From Gammaproteobacteria bacterium (GTDB lineage Bacteria > Pseudomonadota > Gammaproteobacteria > Pseudomonadales > GM7GCV1), in assembly GCA_030830945.1 (NCBI GenBank), contig JAURLY010000259.1:1-5739 (forward strand): DNA of 5,739 nucleotides, in the 5' to 3' direction. A model generated the notes under the pieces. The model worked only from the letters and a program-made list of their open reading frames with translations, made no database searches and had not been told where the DNA came from. Positions 1-5,739 of the stretch are shown here, piece after piece. Position 1 is the first letter of the stretch; each line of letters opens with the position of its first letter. Position numbers and translations under genes: made by a program.

Positions 1-283
1 TTCCAGGATTATCGGCCTCAAGAGGTTGGATGATTTCTGATGTGCCAGTTTCTATTTTGAAATGCAAGAGTGCGGTTTCACTGGCCACTAGCAGACCGTT
101 TTCGTCGATCCATCCGGTCGCCGATATTTGCTCTGGAAATTCCCAGTGTTTGGTTATAGAGCCGTCGCAGCTGTAAAGTCTCTTGCCAGCAATATCGACC
201 CAGAACAATTCGTTGCGCAAAGGATGCCAAAGTGGGCCTTCGCCAAGCTCGCATTGTGTTTTATTGTAAATATTTACCGTCAT
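1..283 (-). CDS. SMP-30/gluconolactonase/LRE family protein, N-terminal part (runs off left edge)
   Basis: Reading leftward from the ATG at 283-281 gives 94 uninterrupted codons that continue past the window edge. The N-terminus has the SMP-30 hallmark LGEGPLWHP (residues 13-21) followed by ELFWVDIAGKRLY (25-37), the first blade of the six-bladed propeller. Glu15 corresponds to the divalent-metal ligand Glu near the N-terminus of regucalcin and gluconolactonases. The visible end, around LEADNPG, is where the family normally continues into its conserved Arg/Asn-Asp-Gly segment. Family members are about 290-300 residues, so roughly one third is present. Such enzymes hydrolyse sugar lactones, usually in the cytoplasm; there is no signal peptide. 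The gene starts 47 bp after the M81 stop, so it is probably the third gene of the operon. The ribosome binding site is poor, and the start was chosen because the family motif begins about 12 residues later. Family is sure; substrate is unknown, but a lactone made by the upstream dehydrogenase is a reasonable guess. Confidence 0.9.
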   Translation of the reverse strand, partial: MTVNIYNKTQCELGEGPLWHPLRNELFWVDIAGKRLYSCDGSITKHWEFPEQISATGWIDENGLLVASETALLHFKIETGTSEIIQPLEADNPG

Positions 284-330
284 ATTCGGTCTGTTAGGAT
301 CGTTATATAGAAATAGCAACGAAGAATTCT

Positions 331-1824
331 TTAATCTCCCGAAGAAGATTTAGCGTTATCAAGATTAAGCGGATCGGGGTCAAAGGGCCAAATTGGCCGA
401 GGAATTTTTTTGTATTTAAGCCGACTTAAATCAGGCTGGCATAAACCCGGTGTTGAGACGTAATACTGTGCTTGTACTAGCGGAGCAAATATGTCGGTGT
501 GCTTATACAGGTTTTTTACACCAATAACTTTTTTATCTGTCAGGGTTATCCCGTGTTGAGTGAAAAACCCCGGCGAAAAAACATTCGTTCGAATGCTTGT
601 CAGAACAATCTCTATCCCCTTGCACTCAAGTACGGCGACATCACCAATTGGAACATCTTCCATACCATCGCTTTCTTGCGATGAATCGCGTTGCAGAAAA
701 ACAATTTCAGCATCAATATCCAGTGGTGGCCCGGATTGTGGTTCAAATTTCCCTCCAATGCGCAGCCATGTTCTAGCGCCCACTCCAAGCTGAAAGCAGA
801 TTTCGATTGCGGCGGGATCCCAGATTGGGCCGAACGTGGCTCGGTCAATGCCAGCTTCCAGAAATGCTCTTACCATATAACAGGTGTCTCCTGGAGCTCC
901 TCCGCCAGTCTGGTCAGATACGTCTGCCAAAAGTATTGGTTTTCCACTATTTTCTACAGCGAGGGCAATAGCTTCATCCATGGAAGTAAATTCAAGGGCT
1001 GCTTCGTGGCGAATGCGATAAAAGTAACGACCAAATTTCACGGCCATTTCATCGGCAAGCTCTTGATCGCCGTCTGTAATCGCCAGCATATTTGCGCCTG
1101 CTAGTGGTACATCTGCCCAGGGAAAGCCGTGATTGAGCGAGAGCGAAAGGATACCGTTACTGCGCTCTGCTGCGATCATGTCCTCGACAAATTTAGGCAT
1201 TGGCCCCGGTCGAGTCGTGGGAAACAAGCCCATAATTTTACAATCAAACAGGCTCATCTTCGGGTCAATCTCGCCCGCTAAAGTCCGCTGCATCAAATCA
1301 AATAGTTCGTCTGCACGGTCATTATGATCAATGTGGGGATAGGTCTTAAAAATAACAATTAAATCAGCATGGTTAACCAGTGTTTGATCCAGATGTCCAT
1401 GTAAATCAAGTTCTATACCTATTTTTACATCTCGCCCAACAATTTGACGAACCCGAGTAACTATATCTGCTTCACAATCATCATAACCCTCAGCCACCAT
1501 GGCTCCGTGAAGGTATAGCAGAACTGCGTCCACGGGCCCGCTAGCGCTCAAATCCTCAAGGATCTTATCTCTTATTTCTTCATAAACACGGCGAGAGACA
1601 GTTCCAGCAAGCTGTGCATAGGCGTGCAGACTTTCGTGAACCGTCCAGTTGGATACCAGCGCCCTGTCGCGCCATAATTTGGCGGGCCCAGACCAGGGCG
1701 AAGGTGTCGCGTTGGTAATCCCGTCTTCGCACCACAAACCTTCCCGGAAATCTCTCATACTTCCTGGGTAAGTTGCGAATGTATTGGATTCTGTCCCAAA
1801 TGTTGCAATAAACACTTTGGTCAT
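331..1824 (-). CDS. M81 family metallopeptidase (MlrC family)
   Basis: This 497-residue protein matches the full length of the MlrC/M81 family (N-terminal DUF1485 domain plus MlrC C-terminal domain). Seen: FGTESNTF near the start (9-16), LHGAMVAEG (105-113), ELDLHGH (138-144), TYPHIDH (161-167), NHGFPWADV (231-239), ADVSDQTGGGAPGD (300-313) and TSIRTNVFSPGFF (409-421). Asp140, His142 and His164 have the D-x-H...H spacing (22 residues between the histidines) of the zinc ligands in characterised MlrC, and Glu12 could be the fourth conserved acidic residue. MlrC itself cleaves linearised microcystin, but most homologues have unknown amide or peptide substrates. The frame extends 13 codons upstream, but AAAGGAGA lies 8 bases before the ATG at 1824 and makes that the start; the ATG two codons earlier is too close to it. 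There is no signal peptide, so it is cytoplasmic. It lies 48 bp after the dehydrogenase and 47 bp before the lactonase gene. Proteolysis of microcystin in particular should not be assumed. Confidence 0.95.
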   Translation of the reverse strand: MTKVFIATFGTESNTFATYPGSMRDFREGLWCEDGITNATPSPWSGPAKLWRDRALVSNWTVHESLHAYAQLAGTVSRRVYEEIRDKILEDLSASGPVDAVLLYLHGAMVAEGYDDCEADIVTRVRQIVGRDVKIGIELDLHGHLDQTLVNHADLIVIFKTYPHIDHNDRADELFDLMQRTLAGEIDPKMSLFDCKIMGLFPTTRPGPMPKFVEDMIAAERSNGILSLSLNHGFPWADVPLAGANMLAITDGDQELADEMAVKFGRYFYRIRHEAALEFTSMDEAIALAVENSGKPILLADVSDQTGGGAPGDTCYMVRAFLEAGIDRATFGPIWDPAAIEICFQLGVGARTWLRIGGKFEPQSGPPLDIDAEIVFLQRDSSQESDGMEDVPIGDVAVLECKGIEIVLTSIRTNVFSPGFFTQHGITLTDKKVIGVKNLYKHTDIFAPLVQAQYYVSTPGLCQPDLSRLKYKKIPRPIWPFDPDPLNLDNAKSSSGD

Positions 1825-1845
1825 GCCCATCTCTCCTTTCTTAAA
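1817..1845 (-). promoter_or_regulatory. Strong Shine-Dalgarno deciding the M81 start
   Basis: On the minus strand the sequence AAAGGAGA occurs just before the codons ATG GGC ATG. Counting from the AAAGGAG core, the second ATG (1824-1822) is 8 bases away, an ideal spacing, while the first is only 2 bases away. This supports translation from MTKVFIATFG, which is also where family similarity begins. It is by far the best ribosome binding site in the window. Confidence 0.75.
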
Positions 1846-1872
1846 TTGCCGTCTCGGAAACAATATCGAGCT

Positions 1873-2679
1873 TTACACTATCGGGTTGAAAAATTGGTCC
1901 AGCCAAGCCCCTGGTTTTAGTCTTGCCTTTTTCGCACGTTCATCCTCGAGCTTATCCTCCGGGGATATGCTTGGCGTATAGCTGTCTTGTGGCGTGAAAC
2001 CTATCAACTTGTTTGTTTTGCTCATGTCCCAGCGCATTCCGGCATTGTCGGATACCAAATTCAGCACGGCGATTGGAACATCCCGCGCCAAAATTGCGTG
2101 CTCAAAGCCCCTGACCAAATCCCCGTCGGAAAGCCACATCTCTTGCCCCCAGAGCCCTATACCCATCCCCGGTTTTGGTTGGACTTTGCCATCCAAAACA
2201 AACCCAATGCGCAGAGCGATGAATGAGATCCCAGTATCTGCAGCAAAACTTCTTCCCAACTCCTCACAAATCAATTTGCTTACAGCGTAAGGATTCAGGG
2301 GTTTTGGTTCGCTATCGCCGAAAACCGTATCTTTCAGAAATCTGTAACCAGCCATAATTTGATTGGTGCTGGCCAATATCACTCGTTTTACACAAGCTTT
2401 GCGAGCAGCTGCCAGAACATTTCTCGTGCCCACCACATTGCGTTGGTAACACCTTTCCCATTGAGCATTGGGCTTTGGCTCTCCGGCAAGGTGAATAACC
2501 GTATCCACTCCTGAAAATAGATGCAGCCAGCTGTCATCAGCGGTAGTCAAATCTGCGGACTCCACACTTTCACCGCCGCGAAGATCTAGTAACCGAAGAT
2601 CAAACCTGCTTTTCAGCCCCTCAGTGAGCTTTATTCCAAGATTGCCGGAGGCACCAGTTATCAGAACGGTCTTTGACAT
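1873..2679 (-). CDS. NAD-dependent epimerase/dehydratase family oxidoreductase, uronate dehydrogenase-like
   Basis: This is a 268-residue Rossmann-fold extended short-chain dehydrogenase. The glycine motif is GASGNLG (9-15), and Asp32 at the end of the second strand favours NAD over NADP. Also visible are VIHLAGEP (61-68), NVVGTRNVLAAARK (81-94), LASTNQIMAGY (102-112), the catalytic YAVSK (Tyr131, Lys135) and LRIGF (156-160). The late segments WLSDGDLVRGFEHAI (182-196) and SDNAGMRWDMSKTNKLIGFTPQD (from about 210) follow the pattern of bacterial uronate dehydrogenases, which are about 265 residues and oxidise hexuronates to aldarolactones. Thr105-Asn106 after Ser104 resemble the Ser-Asn active-site pair. 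The stretch after the fourth strand reads GEPKP where the classical enzymes have GGVS, so the substrate may differ. It is the first gene of the leftward operon, and the start ATG has only a weak GGAT-like ribosome site. Dehydrogenase family is sure; uronate as substrate is a guess. An alternative is a related sugar dehydrogenase or epimerase. Confidence 0.88.
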   Translation of the reverse strand: MSKTVLITGASGNLGIKLTEGLKSRFDLRLLDLRGGESVESADLTTADDSWLHLFSGVDTVIHLAGEPKPNAQWERCYQRNVVGTRNVLAAARKACVKRVILASTNQIMAGYRFLKDTVFGDSEPKPLNPYAVSKLICEELGRSFAADTGISFIALRIGFVLDGKVQPKPGMGIGLWGQEMWLSDGDLVRGFEHAILARDVPIAVLNLVSDNAGMRWDMSKTNKLIGFTPQDSYTPSISPEDKLEDERAKKARLKPGAWLDQFFNPIV

Positions 2680-2775
2680 ATGTATTTATCCATCCAGTCA
2701 TTGTGCAGGGGCTAGTCTTGCACGCTATAGTTCATTTGCAGGGCTTTACCTAGGAAAACGAAGGGCAAGCTTTGT

Positions 2776-2789
2776 TTTACAACCGTAAA
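2776..2789. promoter_or_regulatory. Candidate operator: inverted repeat over the -35 box
   Basis: TTTAC (2776-2780) and GTAAA (2785-2789) form a perfect inverted repeat around a 4-base centre (AACC). The left arm coincides with the -35 hexamer of the predicted promoter, the place where a dimeric repressor would block RNA polymerase. The arms are short and no regulator is encoded in the window, so a chance palindrome in AT-rich DNA remains possible. Confidence 0.3.
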
Positions 2790-2804
2790 GCATGCGTTTA
2801 TATT
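2776..2804 (+). promoter_or_regulatory. Predicted sigma-70-type promoter for the transporter operon
   Basis: TTTACA (2776-2781) and TATATT (2799-2804) each match five of six consensus positions and are separated by exactly 17 bases, the optimal spacing. Transcription would start near 2811, giving a leader of about 150 bases before the binding-protein ATG at 2961. It is the best promoter match I found in the divergent region by eye. Confidence 0.5.
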
Positions 2805-2903
2805 GATTATTGTAACCTTGGTTGCTGGAGTAAGTAGTCTCACAAAATAACACCTTCTTGCTTTTAACTAAATCTGCAAGCGATTTCTTCAGAGGGTAAG
2901 CGC

Positions 2904-2933
2904 TGGACAATTAATTTTCGGGTCGTCCATATT
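2904..2933 (+). promoter_or_regulatory. Second promoter-like pair / widely spaced inverted repeat
   Basis: TGGACA (2904-2909, five of six) and CATATT (2928-2933, four of six) are 18 bases apart and could be a weaker promoter close to the binding-protein gene. The same stretch contains TGGAC (2904-2908) and GTCCA (2925-2929), an inverted repeat with a 16-base spacer. That could instead be a leader-RNA hairpin or two half-sites about two helical turns apart. The two readings are alternatives and neither is strong. Confidence 0.25.
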
Positions 2934-2960
2934 GCCCCGATATAACAATTAGGCGTAATA

Positions 2961-4523
2961 ATGGTTAACAAAAGAATAAATTCGATATCAGCCAAAACTG
3001 GGAGCAGGGGGCAGTGCTTTTTTCTTGCGCTGAAGCTAATTGCATTGTTGTTTGTAACATCCACCAGTGTGCAATTCGCTGTTGCTCAAAGTTCAGAATC
3101 ACTAGTTACCTCCCATCCGCAAGATCCGCAATCCTGGGATTATTGGAGTGTTTCTGCCACCGCTATTTCTGCCGTGACCTTTATCAACGTTCGACAGCCC
3201 TTACTTGAAGTGCTGGAAGATGGTTCTTTAGCGCCGCTCTTGGCCGAAAGCTGGGATGTCTCTGAAGATGGCCTGTCGGTGACGTTTAATATCCGTGAGG
3301 CCAGCTTTTCTGATGGAACCGAGCTGGATGCAAATGATGTGGTGTATTCGTTGCTGAAGAATAAGGAATCACCCCTGGGTTCGATAGCTGTCCCGCTTAG
3401 CGTGGTAAAAGATGTCACTGCTGTGGACGATCACACTGTTCAATTGCATCTCTCTACCCCAAGTCAGCGTCTTATGACTGAACTTGGAAAACGCGCCGGC
3501 ATTATTGTTCCAGAAGGGGCTTTTGAGAACCTTAATGTAGCCAAAGAAGTGGTAGGAACCGGTCCTTATATCTTTTCTGAGTATAACCCCGGTGTGGATG
3601 TCAAACTCGTACGAAATGAAAATTACTGGGGTGATGCACCACACTTTAAAAATGTAACGCACCGTTTTATTCCGGATGAAACGGCGGCGATCAACGCATT
3701 ACTGGCTGGAGATATAGATGTCATCGGTGCGGTTTTGGGAGAAGGTCTCGAACGTGTTGATCTTATAAGTTCGCGTGATGGCTTTGAAGCCATTGTGCCC
3801 CCACCTTTTGAAATATCCTATGTTTTTCTCGATACAACAAATAAGCAATTGCAGAACGACAAAGTGCGCCAAGCTATTGCCCATGGTATCGAAAGGGAAA
3901 CCCTGTTAATTGTTGGGCAGAACGGGCTGGGAGAGACAACATGCCAATATGTCATTCCCTTCAATGCTACGTGGAACAGTGAATATTGCCCCTACAGCTA
4001 TGATCCTGCCAGAGCACAAGAACTTCTTCGTGCTGCCGGTGTGAGAAATTTGACCCTGTACTTTCCCTACTTGATGGTCGGCGAATTCCCTGCACTAAAA
4101 GAAGTGCTTGTAAGCCAGATGGCACAAATTGGTATAACACTGGATGCCAAGCCACTGGATCTGTCCACATGGTTTGAGCAAGTCTGGGGGGATCAGGGAG
4201 AGTATGATTTTGCATCCATAACTGATGGCGACACTATTGAAGCTTTTCAGAGTGGTCGCGGGCGTGCACCTTTTGGTAAGCCAACAACGGCAGTGACAAA
4301 CGAGGCCTTTGATAATTTGGTGTCTGATGCAGATCAGATAATCGATCGCGATGAATATTTAGCGGCGATGGTTAAAATGACTAAGATTTTTGCGGACGAT
4401 GCTTGGGTAATACCGCTCTATGCCAAAAGCACGCCTGTTTTAGCACGTAAGGGATTGGCAGGCATCAAACCATATCGGAATATTATGGAATTTGATTTGC
4501 GTCGAATTCACTCAACTGAGTAA
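2961..4523 (+). CDS. ABC transporter substrate-binding protein, family 5 (peptide/nickel type)
   Basis: This 520-residue secreted solute-binding protein delivers ligand to a Dpp/Opp-type importer. Residues 1-42 form a signal peptide: a long basic N-region, a hydrophobic core around 20-33 and an AVA cleavage site before Gln43. Cys19 is not in a lipobox, so the protein is probably soluble and periplasmic. Family 5 features in order are PLLEVLEDGSLAPLLAESWDV (from 80), ASFSDGTELDANDVVYSLL (114-132), VGTGPYIFSEY (198-208), the asparagine-rich RNENYWGDAP (218-227), VRQAIAHGIERETLL (302-316), YDPARAQELLRAAG (347-360) and a C-terminal VIPLYAKSTPVLARKGLAGI (483-502). Cys327 and Cys343 could form a disulfide. 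The start ATG has a modest AGG site 7 bases upstream, and there is no other in-frame Met before residue 172. It is the first gene of the rightward operon. The family is certain, but its members carry peptides, opines, nickel, sugars and other solutes, so the ligand cannot be read from sequence. Confidence 0.95.
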   Translation: MVNKRINSISAKTGSRGQCFFLALKLIALLFVTSTSVQFAVAQSSESLVTSHPQDPQSWDYWSVSATAISAVTFINVRQPLLEVLEDGSLAPLLAESWDVSEDGLSVTFNIREASFSDGTELDANDVVYSLLKNKESPLGSIAVPLSVVKDVTAVDDHTVQLHLSTPSQRLMTELGKRAGIIVPEGAFENLNVAKEVVGTGPYIFSEYNPGVDVKLVRNENYWGDAPHFKNVTHRFIPDETAAINALLAGDIDVIGAVLGEGLERVDLISSRDGFEAIVPPPFEISYVFLDTTNKQLQNDKVRQAIAHGIERETLLIVGQNGLGETTCQYVIPFNATWNSEYCPYSYDPARAQELLRAAGVRNLTLYFPYLMVGEFPALKEVLVSQMAQIGITLDAKPLDLSTWFEQVWGDQGEYDFASITDGDTIEAFQSGRGRAPFGKPTTAVTNEAFDNLVSDADQIIDRDEYLAAMVKMTKIFADDAWVIPLYAKSTPVLARKGLAGIKPYRNIMEFDLRRIHSTE

Positions 4524-4549
4524 ACGTAATTGCCGAGGAAAACTTGGTC

Positions 4550-4593
4550 AAGGCTTAATATTGGCAAGTCGTTCATTGAGTCAGGCAAGCCTT
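4550..4593 (+). repeat. Inverted repeat between binding-protein and permease genes
   Basis: AAGGCTT (4550-4556) and AAGCCTT (4587-4593) are perfect 7-bp inverted arms with a 30-base loop, inside the 97-bp gap between the two transporter genes. GGCAAG also occurs twice in it as a direct repeat (4563-4568 and 4584-4589). The right arm is followed by an A-rich rather than T-rich run, so it is not a standard terminator for the rightward operon. Hairpins here often lower permease expression relative to the binding protein by partial termination or mRNA processing; that role is inferred. Confidence 0.35.
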
Positions 4594-4620
4594 CATAATA
4601 AAAAATCAGTGGATACCTGA

Positions 4621-5652
4621 ATGATCCAAAAGCCAACAAACCTTAGCTCAATGCAGTCCACATCCAGAAGATTTTTCCGATCTCATAAAGTACAACAACT
4701 TAGGGGATTTATATCCCAGTTTTTCGTGTTGCTGCTCTCGGCGCTGATAGGCTCACTGGTTGTCTTTGCGTTACTAAGGCTTCTTGGTGGCGATGTGGCC
4801 TATATTTTACTTGGTAACGAAGCGACACAGGATCAGGTGAACTCGCTACGATCCGAGCTTGGATTGGACAGGGCCTGGTTCGTTCAATATTTCGATTGGA
4901 TCAAGGGGTTTTTTACGGGCGATCTGGGTACGTCATTCTCGGGTAGCTATGGGATTTTTGACCAGATTGGACAGCGGCTGATCCCGACTCTTCTTTTAGC
5001 CTTTGGCTCCCTGTTCGTTTCAATTTCTCTCGCCCTTATTCTGGGAACTTACGCAGCAATGAATGCTGATAACGCCAAGGGCGTCGTCACGGATATTGTT
5101 TCGCAGGTTGGAACGGCGATTCCTGCATTTTGGGCCGGACTTATTCTTGTCGTTGTCTTTTCAGTATCCTTTGGCTGGTTTCCGGCGGGGGGCTATGTAC
5201 CAATCCAGGAAGATTTTTGGGGGTCGCTTAGATCAATATTTCTCCCAATTGTGGCGCTAAGCCTTGGTATTACTTCTGTGACAACCCGATTTGTCCGATC
5301 AGCCATGCTAGACGTTTTAAACGAGGACTATATCCGTACCGCCATGGCAAAGGGCTGCACTCGAAAACGTGCTGTGTTTGTTCACGGCTTACGCAATGCT
5401 TCGATACCGGTAGTGACGGTCGGCGCGCTGCAGCTCGGCAATTTGCTGGCAGGAACCATTGTGATTGAAAGCGTATTCGTTATTCCGGGATTGGGACAAC
5501 TTCTTCTGACAGCCGTAAATGGCCGCGAAGTGATCGTAGTTCAATCAATTGTTCTGGTTATCCTGTTGATCATTCTTGTGATGAATTTTATGTTGGATAT
5601 TGCTTATGGCCTGCTTGATCCAAGGATTCGTGAACGATCTTTGATTCATTAA
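4621..5652 (+). CDS. ABC transporter permease, DppB/OppB type
   Basis: This 343-residue inner-membrane permease is one half of the translocation channel of a peptide/nickel-type ABC importer. There are about six membrane segments, near residues 31-53, 121-147, 155-182, 205-220, 262-285 and 305-328, with the large periplasmic loop after the first as expected for DppB. That loop contains the family pattern LGLDRAWFVQYFDWIKGFFTGDLGTSF (80-106). The cytoplasmic EAA coupling loop is clear: EDYIRTAMAKG (235-245), then RKRAVFVHGLRNASIPVVT (248-266). IESVFVIPGLGQLL (282-295) and the terminal LLDPRIRERS (331-340) are also typical, so the protein is complete. The N-terminus is about 20 residues longer than in many relatives; the chosen ATG has a weak GTGGA site 7 bases upstream, and Met11 is an alternative start. 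It serves the binding protein encoded just upstream. A DppC-type partner and ATPases are required but not visible downstream within the window. Confidence 0.96.
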   Translation: MIQKPTNLSSMQSTSRRFFRSHKVQQLRGFISQFFVLLLSALIGSLVVFALLRLLGGDVAYILLGNEATQDQVNSLRSELGLDRAWFVQYFDWIKGFFTGDLGTSFSGSYGIFDQIGQRLIPTLLLAFGSLFVSISLALILGTYAAMNADNAKGVVTDIVSQVGTAIPAFWAGLILVVVFSVSFGWFPAGGYVPIQEDFWGSLRSIFLPIVALSLGITSVTTRFVRSAMLDVLNEDYIRTAMAKGCTRKRAVFVHGLRNASIPVVTVGALQLGNLLAGTIVIESVFVIPGLGQLLLTAVNGREVIVVQSIVLVILLIILVMNFMLDIAYGLLDPRIRERSLIH

Positions 5653-5739
5653 CAGTTTGAGCTTTGTCAAAAGCACCGATAACTTTAATCTTTTGTTGTT
5701 CTGACAAGTTGTACTTGCGAAGAATTTTATTCAGATAAA
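5588..5739 (-). CDS. Possible C-terminus of an unrecognised leftward gene (runs off right edge)
   Basis: One minus-strand frame is open from the right edge to a TAA at 5590-5588, giving 49 residues. It starts YLNKILRKYNLSEQQKIKV and continues through GAFDKAQTVNESKIVHESL before the stop. The peptide is charged and looks helical, like a real protein tail, and has no cysteines. Its last 22 or so codons lie antisense within the permease 3' end, so it would be a convergent overlap of 65 bp with that gene. The 87 bases beyond the permease stop are only about 32% G+C, lower than the other gap (4524-4620, about 40%). I do not recognise a family. It may be a chance open frame in AT-rich spacer DNA. 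Confidence 0.3.
   Translation of the reverse strand, partial: YLNKILRKYNLSEQQKIKVIGAFDKAQTVNESKIVHESLDQAGHKQYPT

Larger units (their letters stand above)
2680..2960. promoter_or_regulatory. Divergent intergenic control region
   Basis: These 281 bp separate the leftward dehydrogenase operon from the rightward transporter operon and must hold both promoters. No convincing protein or RNA gene was found in it; the small leftward frame overlapping its right part has no coding features. A good rightward promoter and an overlapping inverted repeat are listed separately. For the leftward unit only a poor -10-like element (TATAGC on the minus strand, about 2723-2728) was seen, without a matching -35. 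Shared control of both units from this region is inferred from the layout. Confidence 0.6.

Noticed and set aside
128..310. Rightward 60-codon open frame at the left end
   Set aside because: It is antisense to the SMP-30 reading frame, whose LGEGPLWHP and ELFWVDI motifs show which strand is coding.
691..1104. Rightward 137-codon open frame inside the M81 gene
   Set aside because: Antisense shadow of a well-conserved coding sequence; composition rich in Cys/Trp/Ser without any domain pattern.
2941..2946. TATAAC as a -10 box for the transporter operon
   Set aside because: No acceptable -35 at 16-18 bases upstream, and the implied start would leave almost no room for a ribosome binding site before 2961.
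2864..3064. Leftward 66-codon open frame across the start of the binding-protein gene
   Set aside because: It overlaps the signal-peptide coding region antisense, has no ribosome site or recognisable domain, and its start lies inside a confident gene.
4550..4606. Rho-independent terminator after the binding-protein gene
   Set aside because: The arms are separated by 30 bases and are followed by A-rich, not T-rich, sequence on the transcribed sense.
1..5739. CRISPR arrays, tRNA/rRNA genes, insertion sequences or phage attachment sites
   Set aside because: Scanned by eye; no regularly spaced repeats, cloverleaf-like sequences, transposase motifs or terminal inverted repeats were found.

Overview
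The window carries five confident protein genes in two divergent transcription units. It looks like a bacterial catabolic/transport locus. The base composition is moderate and the intergenic DNA is AT-richer. The gene set (peptide-type ABC importer, M81 'MlrC' hydrolase, uronate-dehydrogenase-like oxidoreductase, SMP-30 lactonase) is a combination I associate with alphaproteobacteria, possibly marine. That taxonomic guess is inference, because there is no rRNA or other marker here.

Leftward unit, reading from about 2679 down to 1 on the minus strand: (1) an NAD-dependent short-chain/epimerase-type oxidoreductase resembling uronate dehydrogenase; (2) a full-length M81 metallopeptidase (MlrC) family protein; (3) the N-terminal third of an SMP-30/gluconolactonase/LRE family lactonase, cut by the left window edge. 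The genes are 48 and 47 bp apart and very likely form one operon.

Rightward unit, from 2961: a secreted family 5 (oligopeptide/dipeptide/nickel type) substrate-binding protein, then, after a 97-bp gap with an inverted repeat, a DppB-type inner-membrane permease. The partner permease (DppC type) and the ATPases are not in the window. The 87 bases after the permease stop are AT-rich and contain no ATG or GTG. They contain instead the end of a possible leftward reading frame overlapping the permease 3' end.

The 281-bp divergent region (2680-2960) holds a good-looking sigma-70-type promoter for the transporter unit, with an inverted repeat over its -35 box that may be an operator, and a second, weaker promoter-like pair nearer the gene. 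No separate regulator gene is present.

Working model (inference): the importer brings in a small amide-, peptide- or sugar-acid-like compound. M81 hydrolyses an amide or related bond, the dehydrogenase oxidises a sugar-acid aldehyde/hemiacetal to a lactone, and the SMP-30 enzyme opens that lactone. No wholly new kind of system is evident. The most unusual spots are the gene combination, the substrate-pocket change in the dehydrogenase, and the right edge.
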